Assembly: GCA_032622095.1 (NCBI GenBank)
Contig: CP136068.1
Span: forward strand, 161,219,465 to 161,283,464
From: Siphonodentalium dalli
Taxonomy: Eukaryota > Mollusca > Scaphopoda > Gadilida > Siphonodentaliidae
DNA length: 64,000 nt
Direction: 5' to 3'
Made by a program: the position numbers and the translations under genes. Shown one piece after another: positions 21,091 to 32,482 of the stretch (within the stretch, counting starts at the first letter, position 1; each line of letters starts with the position of its first letter). The notes beneath the pieces are model-generated. The model did not search any database, was not told the origin of the DNA, and saw only the letters and a list, made by a program, of their open reading frames with translations.

Positions 21091-21835
21091 CATACGAATC
21101 GGGCCTCTCATTTTCAGACTTAAAGAAACAGAGTTAGTACACACTTGTATTTACAAATAACAGAGTTTAATTTGCTTGCTAGTTGTTTTGGTATGATAGT
21201 ATTTATACATATACATGTATCAACACACTATCAATAACAGTCACTGATAGTTGGATTGAAACATTGAAGACAATTGTAGCAAGCACACGCGTATACATGT
21301 ATCACCTTCACATCAGCATTCAGCAACAGCCACAACTAGTCGGATTGATGCATTCAAGACAACTATAGCAGACTCTAATAACTATGCAACAATGTTCTCA
21401 TATCAACACATGTTCAGATAACAACATGATGCATGGGTCCGTGTATAGTTGCTGTGAACACATTTAAGGCAATGTAATAACAGCTTGTGACTGATGCAGT
21501 GATTGTGTGGAATTGAATATGTGATCATCCGTAATGATTCCTACAATGTTGTTGTTATACTAGTATGTGCTTACTCCATGAGTATATCACGGCACTATCG
21601 GTTAGTCGCAGACAGTTCGATATAAGCTGTAAAACAGCAGAGTCCGTAACTGGGCGATAACTTGGCGATGGCTGAGTGGAATTGGATTTCTGATCACACG
21701 CCAGTAACTCAGTTCATTATAATTTAAACAAAGTTGTTGTTGATATTGTCGCGTAGTCATTACTAGTTGACATCAAAACTAATGTGCAATATTCTGTTGC
21801 GGTTATCATCTTGTGTATGTTTTTATGGAATCACG
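21091..21835. other. Non-coding, probably intron
   Basis: No exon recognised. Confidence 0.35.
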
Positions 21836-22165
21836 TTAGGACAAAACATGGGACAATATGTTGTACTTTATGTGCGACATTTTGGATGTTTTGTCCTGCA
21901 CCGAAAGCGACAGAATATGCGACATTATATTGTACATTTTGTCGCTTCTGTTGTTTTCGATGCGCGTCAAAACATGCGACATTTCGTGCTGAAGGCAACA
22001 TAATGTCACATGTTTGTCGATTCTGTCGCGCACCGAAAGGGACAAAACATGTGCCATTATGTCGCTTTTGGTGCGGCGCAAGCGGCACACGCTTCCAAAT
22101 GTCTCATGTTTTGCGCGTGCCGAAAACAACACAAGCGACATAATGTTGTGTCGCTTTCGGCGCGC
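21836..22165. repeat. Degenerate repeat with AAACATGCGACATT / TTGTCGCTTTCGG
   Basis: Four to five imperfect units of roughly 60-70 bp, each with an AAACATG..GACAT motif and a GTCGCTTTC or CGCACCGAAAG motif. The unusual CpG content gives long frames on both strands that do not look like protein. Confidence 0.6.
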
Positions 22166-22755
22166 GACTGAATTAAATGTTGCAGGCCATAGTAGTTCAT
22201 AATTGTCTGTTTTGAAACCGTCGCAACTAATGCTGTCGAGTTTCAACAGTCAATACTCGAGTCAAGTCTCAACACTGAAAATAAAACCCCACTGCCACAT
22301 TTCGTCTTCGAGGAAAATATCAATGCTTATTGCCATCGCCGGTTTTCGTAGACTAACATCGTTTCCGGTTCACAAACAAACCAAACTCAGACAGTGTTTA
22401 CATTATTCCAGCACTGTAGTAGCGTAGAAGCCACGTTGTCACCCCAAATAATTCTGAAATATATTACAGTAAATAGGACTGAATGCTACCAAGTTACGAA
22501 AACTTAATTACAAAAATTATTTCAAACGTAGCCGGAATGTAAAGTGCCTATTGCATTGGTTCTGATGCCATAACATAATATTGGAAGGTACCACATGAGA
22601 CACTCCATGGCTTATATTCACGCTAGGTGCCTATATGGATTATTATATTGAATAATGTATGACAATATGTTAGAACACATTTACAAGTTGGACACCGCAA
22701 ACTGATACCCTCTATCCACGTCCTAGTTTTTATTTAGCAAATCGGTGATAAGTAA

Positions 22756-22915
22756 ATAAGGATTAACTGTCATGTGGACTGTTACTCGGATTGAGTACCT
22801 TTGACAGACTTACCTCACGGTTTATCCAATAAACAATTTTTTATAATTTTTTTTAAAGACTTACCTCACGGTTACATCTCCATAAAAATAGTCCACATGA
22901 CAGTTAATCCTTATA
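22756..22915. mobile_element. Foldback element with internal direct repeat
   Basis: ATAAGGATTAACTGTCATGTGGACT is matched in reverse complement at the right end (AGTCCACATGACAG... CTTAT). GACTTACCTCACGGTT occurs twice between the arms, separated by AT-rich spacer. Confidence 0.7.
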
Positions 22916-23114
22916 TTTATATACATTTAGCGAAAAAGCCACTTTTGTAAATGTATTTAAATCGAAAGTCTTTAAAAATACGCTCTTTAAAAAATCGTCA
23001 GTTGTGGGTTGCACCCCACAAGTTACTCAAACAAAAGATCGCACCCCACAAGTATTCTTGGGTATGTGCGGTCACCCCACAAGTATACTTTGGCCAGTAC
23101 GTCATGGCGTCCGT

Positions 23115-23660
23115 CCGGAAATGGTTTCCGGATGATAACTTTAGTTTCGGTTATTAGATCAAAAGCAAATTTCATAGATGAGTGTATCAGACCAAAATAC
23201 AGGTCAAGTTCGAATATGGGTTTGCTCCGCCCATGTTTGCGAAAGTTATGGCACTTTTTACTTAGAATCTTGTAATTTTCTGGTTTCCAGATGATAACTT
23301 TAGTTTGTGTGATCATATCTGAACCAAATTTGGTATATGAGTTTATCAGCCCATTTTTGCGAGAGTTGTGGGCCTTTTTGGACTTAAGACTCCTGTCAAT
23401 TTCTGGTTTCCGGATGATAAATTTAGTTTGTGTGATCATATTTGAATCAAATTTAGTACGATAGTTTATCGGCCCAAAATGCAGGTCAGGTTAGAATATG
23501 GGTTTGCTCTGCCCATTTATGTAAGAGTTATGGCCCTTTTACGACTTAGAATCCTGTCAATTTCTAGTTCCCGGATGTTAACTTTAGTTTGTGTGATCAT
23601 ATCTGAATCTGAATGAGTTTATCAGCTCGAAATACAGATCACGTTCGAATATGGGTACGA
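23115..23660. repeat. ~162-bp satellite, four units
   Basis: The landmark GGTTTCCGGATGATAACTTT recurs at about 23119, 23280, 23404 and 23566. The spacing is 161, 124 and 162 bp; the second unit lacks the AAAATACAGGTCAAG...TTTGCTC part. Similar satellite sequence is, from memory, common in lophotrochozoan genomes. Confidence 0.75.
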
Positions 23661-23998
23661 TCCACCCATTTTATCTGGTTGCTTCAGATTTAGGGTCCTT
23701 GTTATTTTTTTCAGAAAAGCTGATGCCCCCAATGAAGCCACTTTTTTGGGGGACACTGTGGCCGAACGGCCTTTTATATTATTTGGATAGACCCATTGGT
23801 ATTCTGCGATTTTCTTTGCTTCATGCCACAAAGACGTGCGATTGAAATATTAGCTGTTTCTCCGCTGTTTCGCGCCAGGACCAACATCCGCATTTTCTCT
23901 CGTTTGACGATTTCGCGGTCGTTCAGCCAAGTGGTTCACTCATTGTGTCGTGGAATAACAGCCCTTCCTACATTATAGGCAAAATATAATTCTTGCAG
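23661..23998. other. Short spacer before the lectin exon
   Basis: No recognised exon; the polypyrimidine-poor AATATAATTCTTGCAG acceptor of the lectin exon ends it. Confidence 0.35.
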
Positions 23999-24175
23999 AT
24001 TGTCCTACTACTGTCGGCTCAACAAACATGTACTGTATTGTAATCATTCAATCTGGTTCGGCATGGTCCCAGCCAGATGCACACGATCAGTGCGCGGATG
24101 TCGGAGGACAATTGGTGCAGATACTTGACGAGACGAAATACAGCCACATCATACCCCTACTCATGGCTACTGAAG
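23999..24175 (+). CDS. C-type lectin-like domain, N-terminal half exon
   Basis: 177 bp between TTCTTGCAG and G|GTACAT, phase 1-1, no Met. Encodes DCPTTVGSTNMYC, SAWSQPDAHDQCADVGGQLV, QILDETKYSHIIPLL. W-x4-A-x3-C-x3-GG-x-L-x2-I is the first helix and second strand signature of the CTLD fold, followed by the second-helix segment. The C-terminal half is at 27764, 3.6 kb downstream in compatible phase. It would act outside the cell as a binding domain. Confidence 0.8.
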
Positions 24176-24572
24176 GTACATATCGTGTGACATTTATACG
24201 GAACTGAACTGAAACATATACAATCCCTAACAGTTACAGTTGTGTTGCTTTCAATGGACGTTTAAAGTCAGAATAAGGGGTCCCATTTTATACAGGGATG
24301 CTTGTGATTGTGGGACGTTGTTTTTTGTTTTATTTGTAAAACATTTGAAGCACTACTGTTCTAATCACACTAACAGCAAAGTCTATTATTTTACACGTTG
24401 AATGTTTTGCATGTAAATACATACATTTTTGATAGCGAAGAGCAACACATAGATTTATTCACTGATCAGTCGTGGTATTATATAAAGGTGACAAAAGCCT
24501 GGTTGAAATAGAAGCGTCGTAATACAATCGCTTGTGGGATTAAATAGGTACCCATTAATATATATATATAAC

Positions 24573-24700
24573 AAATGGCTTGGAGTTGACTATACCACAT
24601 TAGTGGTCCAAGAGGAGGAATAGTCCACGAGCCATAGTTGAGTGGAATATGTATCGTCGAGGACCACAATTTTAGAATAGTCAACGAAAAGACATGCATT
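24573..24700. mobile_element. Foldback element, family M1 copy 3
   Basis: Left end AATGGCTTGGAGTTGACTAT pairs with right end ATAGTCAACGAAAAGACATG. Internal TAGTGGTCC / GGACCACAATTTTAG repeat the M1 arms. Orientation is opposite to the copy at 15575. Confidence 0.65.
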
Positions 24701-27600
24701 ATTTATTATATTATATCGAACTTTAGTGTCAATTCTCGCAAAATGTCACAGCTATATTTACCGATTAATTAAATCAATTATGGAAATCGGTCACAGATTT
24801 TACAATTTATGGCAATCTGTTGATGATGGCAGGAGAGTATAACAATGATATTAGTTACAACTAACATCACATCTTTGTGATTCATGTATTATTTATAACA
24901 ACGCGTCGGTAACAAACAAATTTCAGGAAAAGCTTATTTGTTTATCTTTGATTAAATCCGAAAAGGAAGTTATACCAGTCTCTAAAAAATTAGGAGTGTC
25001 TGCCCCATGTTATTATACGGACAAACTATTTTAAAACTTTGAATAGATATGATCGGACACTTATTCCCGATGCTCCAACGAGTACAGTTCAATACAGTTT
25101 CAGGTCATTCCGATTGCGCGAAATTATTTGTTAGTATAAATAGAAAAAACTAATATTATGTGAGTAAGCTAGATACTGAGGTACTATCGAATAAATAGCA
25201 TTGCAGTGTTCAGCCAATGTGATAAAGTCACGATAGATATAATTTTAAACAATAGCATCAAGTTCAGATAATATCATGAGAGCAACACAGCCCAATACTC
25301 CGTAATTATGGAAACTCGAAGGTATGGACAACAATATGACACTGTCAATGTACACATACAAATTAGTGAGTACCCAACAGAATGACCGAAATACATCAAC
25401 AGCCGAGACCACCTGATGCCAAATCTCACGAGTGTATAAAACATAGAATAATATAAAATAGTTGTACGGTTCTTTGATATGTTTCTGATACGTTCCAACA
25501 CAATAGTTACCTGCGTAATTTGTATATAAACGTAACACTAACGTAATGCAGCTACATTGCTATAATATGCCTCTGTTGACGTAAAAGTAAATCGCTTATT
25601 GCACAGACTTCATGAAGGCAATGAATGTACTGATCGGTGGATACATACAATAGTGGAGCACCTTGAGTTTAGGGTGTAAACGTATAACGTTTATCGAGCA
25701 GACATTGTGACGGTAATGGCTGTAGTAGGCAGTTGATAAACAAATCAATACTGACAATAGTGGATCCACACGTAGTCTGTAGACAGTGGAGTACTTTCTG
25801 TTTGCCCTGTACTAGCCCCGAATCTAGCTCTGTGATGCAATCGTAATGCACGTTGAGCTAGTTTTAACAATATGCTAATCTAACGCTTAAATATCAATTG
25901 GTCGCCCACCCGTTGGCTGATGCTACTACACGTGTATGTGTTTGTAGATAATAGCGTTATTTCGACAATTATTAATGAATGGTTGCTATCAATAGCACAT
26001 CCGATTGACGAACATCAGATTGGTGACGTTATATAACCATATCACGGTGAATGTCGATGAATCTCTAATAATGTTTTTGAGGGACAGCATTGTTTCCAAA
26101 CGATCAGCCTCATGGGTCCATGGGTTATGGCAAATAATTCGTCGTTTTGCGGCCATGTTTGACCAGTTGACTCAACGTGAACGATCACACATTTTACTCG
26201 ACGATATATACGCATCGCGTATGCCTGTGTCCACATCCTTGTGGTGTGTTTCTAGCACTTTAACAAAACATTTGCTTTGGAGAATTATGCATGGCATGGT
26301 ATAATTGGATCCAATACTCCGTGTGACATGCATATACACCACTGTCTACTGTACTTGTGGCTGGTATAATTGTTCAATTCCACGTGTGATTGTACAACTG
26401 GCAATACTCTGAGTATTCCTTTAAACATATGGCAACAATCAACCGTGGATGACCATTGCTTGAGTTAGCAGTTAACCCGTTAAAATTGTGATGCACATGT
26501 ATAGCCTTATGAGTCTTGATCAAGTTATAAGATGACATGAACTGAATGATAACGCCTTTATAGACTCATTAGTGTATAATGCACACAACCTTTCGGCCGT
26601 CTGTGAAGCCTTTAAAATGACAATAGATAAACACGTTATAATTTCGACGTTAAAATCTACCACGTTTGACGTCAGTCTTAGAAACCAGTCAATGAGGCCG
26701 GATAGTTTGCCAAGAAGCCACGATCTCTGTTCAAGCCTGTCTTAGTTACTTTTCATCTTTCAGTTCGACAGTTTTCCTTTTATTGACGCGCCGAAGATTC
26801 CCGCCTAATACCGTAACTTTTTAGGAACGCTGTCCTGTGTTTTACTTGACTATCCGTGTCAGTTATGTGTCGTCCAACATTGTGTGGATGTTGTATATTT
26901 ACGTCCAATGTAAATGTGTTAATGATATCATGACTATTAGTTTATGGAAACATGACGTGCTGTTGACCCAATAACCAGCTGGAGACATATTTAGTATGTA
27001 AATTCGTGCACGTTTTGTCTGACAGCTCGTCTATCTTCGTATTCAATTAATCTTGGCCATACCCTTTCCTTACACTGAGATGATCGCATTGTTTCGATGT
27101 GAACAAAGAATTGGTACACGCCCAAACATTTACATTCTTCTCATACCAAGTTTAATAGCACACAACTACATGACCTTGCATTATCAATATTAGGATATTC
27201 GTCTGACGTGACAATTTAAATGAAGGGTAAACCTAAACTTCGATTAACATTTTAAATAAATAAAAAAAGCTTTAACAACATTAAAATAGCGATATAAGTT
27301 ATGTTCTATGTAATGACCATACATTACTAATATGGATCATAACCAATGGCGTGATGTTGGGTCCAGTAATGGCGCTCACATAATTATTCTGTCGTTAGAA
27401 TTATGTCGATAATAATTTACAATATACATGCACGTATGAATAGATGTGTTGTGTGATCTCCTAATCTCCACACTTGATACTGACACGTTCCATAGAGCTG
27501 AGCTGTAGGCATCTGACTGTTGATCCAGAAAAAAACAAGTGGTGAACAATTTCCTCAACGTACGCAGTCAGGCATCCGTCATTGTGTTTTCAAGAGTGGG

Positions 27601-27655
27601 GCCCATACCAATACAAACATGTAGTTAGCCCATACCAATACAAACATGTAGTTAG
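27601..27655. repeat. 27-bp perfect tandem duplication
   Basis: CCCATACCAATACAAACATG plus TAGTTAG occurs twice in immediate succession, about 110 bp upstream of the last lectin exon. Confidence 0.9.
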
Positions 27656-27763
27656 CTGTCAGACCAAAGGTGCAAGATCCACCTGTTCGGCTGTTTGACT
27701 CTAAATATATATGGAAATGCCTCATCTTATCAACTTAACTTAACGGCTTATTGTGTGTTGCAG

Positions 27764-27945
27764 CATACTGGATTGACGGCAAGTCTGATTATAGCAAATT
27801 CATCACAAAGAGTAGTCAGCAGATTCTGGACACACACTGGGTGTTAAAAATGACAAACTATTGGTACGTGGTGATGTCAACATCAGGATTCACGAGCACA
27901 TACAGTTCTACGAAACATACGCATGCAATATGCCAGATAGTATGA
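27764..27945 (+). CDS. C-type lectin-like domain, C-terminal half and stop
   Basis: Acceptor TGTGTGTTGCAG; with the G of the previous exon it reads AYWIDGKSD, then THWVLKMTNYWYVVM, and ends HAICQIV-stop. YWIDG corresponds to the conserved WIG/WLD strand and HAICQ to the last strand with the final Cys (usual form FICE). The internal pair of CTLD cysteines and the EPN/WND calcium-binding motifs are not visible, so sugar binding by the canonical mechanism is unlikely. Joined to the 23999 exon the domain is about 119 residues, normal for the fold. The stop is only 63 bp before a minisatellite; an AATAAA lies at 29036. Confidence 0.75.
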
Positions 27946-28008
27946 GCCATACCACACACAATTTATTAGACGTGAGGATTTTACACTTTGTCTAAGATTT
28001 ACATGTAG

Positions 28009-28600
28009 TTCATCATACTCATTCGCCGTCAAATCGATTTAACATGTACTTCATCATACTCATCCACAGTCCAATCGATTTAACATGTAATTCTACATAC
28101 TCACTCACAATCCAATCGATCTAACGTGTAGTTCATTATACTCATTCACAATCCAATCGATTTAACATGTACTTCATCATACTCACTCACAATCCAATCG
28201 ATCTAACGTGTAGTTCATTATACTCATTCACAATCCAATCGATTTAACATGTACTTCATCATACTCACTCACAATCCAATCGATCTAACGTGTAGTTCAT
28301 TATACTCATTCACAATCCAATCGATTTAACATGTAGTTCATTATACTCATTCACAGTCCAATCGATTTAACATGTATTTCATTATACTCATTCGCAGTCC
28401 AATCGATTTAACATGTATTTCATTATACTCATTCGCAGTCCAATCGATCTAACGTGTAGTTCATTATACTCATTCACAATCCAATCGATTTAACATGTAG
28501 TTCATTATACTCATTCGCAGTCCAATCGATTTAACATGTAGTTCATTATACTCATTCGCAGTCCAATCGATTTAACATGTAGTTCATCATACTCATTCAC
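28009..28600. repeat. 41-bp minisatellite, about 14.4 copies with higher-order structure
   Basis: Units of 41 bp begin TTCATCATACTCATTC or TTCATTATACTCATTC and end CAATCGATTTAACATGTAG. Two linked variants, CGATTTAACATG and CGATCTAACGTG, alternate in units 3-8, giving an 82-bp higher-order repeat. Units 9-14 are more homogeneous. It would fall in the 3' UTR if the lectin transcript extends this far. Confidence 0.92.
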
Positions 28601-30171
28601 ATGCCATATATGTCATGAGTTATGCAAGTATCTACCTATATGTACAGTTTCTAAAGGAATGTGCGATGAAAGGATGTATTTCGAAAGCAAGAAACAGCAA
28701 GAAAGCACCGTACGAGTTCAGGAATTTCAACTTTGCTGATCAGTTCTGAGGGGAAACTAGGGTATATATTTAGCATTTTCAGCGTGCCCAATTATTAATA
28801 CACACTCTTATCCTCTCCTAAGTTTAAGGAACTGAGCATGTTGTGTGTATATCAGCGTTTAATGATCATGCGAAATGTCTCAAAAAACGACTTTAAAATA
28901 GAGTTCCGGAAATATCGGGACCATCAGCATTTTAGCAACGCTCACTGAGCCTTTTACACCACCTTGCACTCGTCATATGTTGCATGTCTTGAAAACGTGA
29001 CATTGTACAGGTTGATTCCGACTTCAAGTTAAGAAAATAAAACAGAGCAAACTAGAACAGAAAGCCCTGCCATACTCCAGACAGATTCCATCTCTCAGCG
29101 TCGAGCTAAATAAACTTGCCTAATATGGACCGCCTCGTTCCATCGACAAAGACATATTTTGATTGGACATGTATAAGTGATGAAAGACTATTGTGTTGCA
29201 TTCTATAACATTAAACATGCATCTAAACCAAACATGCGACGACAGGTTGTTCTGCCATAATTATCCAATAGTGATTCCCGAAAAAAGCAACGATAATTCT
29301 ACCACGCGCTGTATAATCATTTATCTGATTATCTAACAAAACTACTGATTCTCCGAAGATCAAACCTTGATTCTCTGAAGATATTTCAGGTATCTTAGCA
29401 GCCACTCAATATTTGGGTGTATTTTTACCCTTTCTGTCGGTGGCTGGATACCATAACTATATGAAAGACGCAGAAACAAGATAATTAGTGCTAGATAACA
29501 TTTGCATTCACTGAGCACCTGTCTAATTTGATACGTGGTACGAATATCTGCTATTAAAATGTGCTTTTACTTCCAAGTATCGTAGAAACTAAGACAGTTG
29601 TTGCCTAATTTCGCGCATAATACTGGTCCATGTCCCGATCGCACCAACCTCTCCATATTGAGCGATTATAGTATATAGAGGTCTCGGTTTTGGAAAGCAG
29701 CGACACCAGATTGGTGAGTATACATTATTTTATTTAAATTAGGCTTACGCCACCTCCCGTGCATTATTTAATACTAGTTCGATGACAAACTGTCGAGTAG
29801 ATCATTAATAGAATCAGTTGGTTGTGTCGAGCTTCCGAATCTGCCAGTCTGAATTACCGCACGGACGGACCATGCTTGTGTTTCAAACAATACACTCAAA
29901 TTTAACAAAATTCCAATAATCATGTAATACCTTTCTGAACTCTTTTCCATGTTTTCTGTAGGCTATGGTGCTAAATGTCTGGAAAAATCTTCGGAGAATC
30001 AAAGTTTGGTTTTCGAACAATCAGTGGTTAGTTAATTCGGAGAATCAGATCAGATAATCGATTATACAAACGAGGGCGCACAGGCCCGCTTACGATGTCC
30101 GTTAACTCATTATTTGTTTCACTCATTATATATAAAGGTATGTGGCACGGGGTTAGTGGAATAAATCACTT
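28601..30171. other. Non-coding, possible inverted flanks
   Basis: No gene recognised. CTGATTCTCCGAAGATCAAA and GATTCTCTGAAGATATTT at 29343-29390 reappear inverted at 29985-30050 (AATCTTCGGAGAATCAAAG, TTCGGAGAATCAGATC). This could be a decayed inverted-repeat element, but ends are unclear. Confidence 0.4.
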
Positions 30172-30948
30172 CTTTCTTTCACTGTCCTTCAAGATGGTGA
30201 ACATTAAATGTGAGTCACCCTTCCGTGCTTACCTTGAGGGCTAATTTAAATGTTCCGCCGATGAGTCATTTAAGCACACCGATGCTGGTAAATAAATTAA
30301 GAAATTGCCATTAAATAAATAAACAAATGTTAAACAAACATATTTCTTTCAAAAGGTGGTAAGTGTTTTTTCCAGTTTTGAGCCTAATTGACAGTATAAG
30401 CTATATGCACAGTACAGAAGTAACTCTCCATTGTAGATCCATAACTTCATGCACCGTGCTTTGAAGGCACCGATAATCCGAGCCAAAACACTACGAAACA
30501 CAGACACATTCTAAAAAGTTATACGTTATATTACATGTATGTGGATAATTAGTTGTCACACATCTCTCTTTTAACCGATTCGACGTTCAAAAGGTTTAAA
30601 ATAAAAACTTTCTTTCACTGTCCTTCCAGTTGGTGAACATTAAATGTGAGTTACCCCTCCGTGCTTGCTTTGAGAGCTGATTGAAATGCTACGCCGAGGA
30701 GTCATTTAAGCACACCGATGCTGGTAAATAAATTAAGAAATTGCCATTAAATAAATAAACAAAGGTTAAACAAACGTATTTCTTTCAAAAAGGTGGTAAG
30801 TGTTTTCTCCTATTTTGAGCCTAATTGACAGTATAAGCTATCTGCACAGTACAGACGTTACTCTCCGTTGTAGACCCATAACTCCATGCACGATGCTTTG
30901 AAGCCACTGACAATCTGAGACAAAAACAATATCCAACACAAACACCTT
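30172..30948. repeat. Tandem duplication of a ~340-bp segment (436-bp period)
   Basis: CTTTCTTTCACTGTCCTTC starts at 30172 and 30608, and the two copies remain alignable to about 30510 and 30948 (for example CACCGATGCTGGTAAATAAA and GAGCCTAATTGACAGTATAA in both). They are clearly diverged, so the event is not recent. Confidence 0.8.
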
Positions 30949-31074
30949 GTAATAAAGTTTATTATCCATCCCTTGACTAACACTATTTTTGATGGGACAA
31001 ACGCCGACACGTGCTAATCCGGGAAAAAGTCATATTGGACTCCTGAATGTCCAAATCATGCTTTCTGATGATCA

Positions 31075-32235
31075 CAATACAGGCTTTTATCAGGGGGGCC
31101 GCACAAAAGTTTTATCATACTGGACCGGGGTGGGTGGGTCCGAAGAGGCCCGAAAAATGAGTTTGTGCAAATTGTTTTCTATTCACATTGTTGCCCTTGT
31201 TTTAAGTTGTTTTCAAATATATTCATTAATAATTGTGTTCTAAGGCAAGTTATGGGCTTTACAGACACTTAGGAACAGGGTAGGTATAATATATAAGTAA
31301 TACAGGGGAGATCTTCCAAAAAACATACGTATACCGGGCGGGGTGGGTGCATCTCAGAGGCCTGAAAAAAATTATTTGTGCAAATTTTTTTCAACCCACA
31401 TTATGGACATTGTTTTAAGTTGTTATCACTAATAAATGTGTTCTGACATAGATTATGACCTTAACCAACACTTAAGAACATATGTAGGTATAAGATAAAG
31501 CACTCTCTGGTGCCAAAGAAAAGTGATGACTGAATAGGAGTGCTGGTTTGCATTTCACCTCAAATTAATCTATTGAATAGTGCCTGATAGTGCTGGCATT
31601 TTCACTCTGGCATGTCTAATGACCAAATAATACTAGTGCTGCAGAGTAACAAAATACCTCAAATTAAAAAATAAACATGCCAGCCTGTTTATTTGGCTCC
31701 AAAGAGTGATACTTAATATTATATACTATATAACTGTCATTGCAGATATGTCTATAAGGTGTTCTGATATGATGGTTGGTGGCACCTTTTTGGGAACAAC
31801 AGTGAAGAAGTCATTAATTAGTAACTGGACTATTTATGTAAAAATTAAACACAATGTTGGCTTATTGGCACTATAAATATTACCTCACAATATCTGTGCA
31901 TACTGTAGATAGAATAAAACACTTTTTATTTCAAAATGTATTTTTCAATGTCGAAAACAACATCATAACCGTTGATAGTTGTTCAATTGTTTGAACACTT
32001 GAATCTGCCAGAAACGGACCAATTTAAAACTTACCATTGATTCTGTTTGATTTGGTCTTGAATAGATTTAAAATGATTTTTTTCCTTATTTTAGGGGGTG
32101 GGTCCAAAAAAATCAGACGGAACAAAAAAAATTGTTTCCACATAAAGGGTGGGTGGGTAGCAAAAGGGCTGTAAAGAAATTTTGGGCCCTGTATGTGTAA
32201 ATTTTTTCACGGCCCCCCTGCTTTTATAGACAATT
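31075..32235. mobile_element. Putative non-autonomous element with GGGGGGCC ends
   Basis: CAGGCTTTTATCAGGGGGGCC near 31079 is mirrored by GGCCCCCCTGCTTTTATAG near 32209. Inside, two related ~220-bp units start at about 31095 and 31313 (GGGGTGGGTGGGTCCGAAGA / GCGGGGTGGGTGCATCTCAG), and GGGTGGGTCC recurs at 32098. A related segment in opposite orientation lies at 55740-56335. Class unknown. Confidence 0.5.
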
Positions 32236-32323
32236 ATGTGCCGACAAATACCAAAAATAATCACAAAAGTTTTAATCCTAAAATTTGAATAAACATACAG
32301 ATGGATAATAAAAATGTCATTAT

Positions 32324-32476
32324 ACTATGTTGTGTACAGTATGAGTTTTTCATGTACTCGTCCAGGTTGTGGTGAAATGTCATATTGGACTCGACACTGC
32401 GTGTCTCGTCAAATATGACTTTTCACCACAACCTGGACTCGTACAAGAAAAACACATAATGTACACAACATTGTAT
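32324..32476. mobile_element. Foldback element, 153 bp
   Basis: Left arm GTACTCGTCCAGGTTGTGGTG pairs with right arm CACCACAACCTGGACTCGTA, and outer ACTATGTTGTGTACA with TGTACACAACATTGT. The ACTCGTCCAG motif is shared with the foldback at 8722. Confidence 0.75.
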
Positions 32477-32482
32477 GATAAC

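Larger units (their letters stand above)
24176..27763. other. Intron between the lectin exons
   Basis: 3.6 kb without a further recognised exon. It contains the foldback at 24573-24700 and a 27-bp duplication at 27601-27655. A middle CTLD exon was looked for and not found. Confidence 0.5.

Noticed and set aside
28009..28600. CRISPR-like regular repeats
   Set aside because: Units are directly adjacent with no unique spacers, and the genome is eukaryotic; this is a minisatellite.
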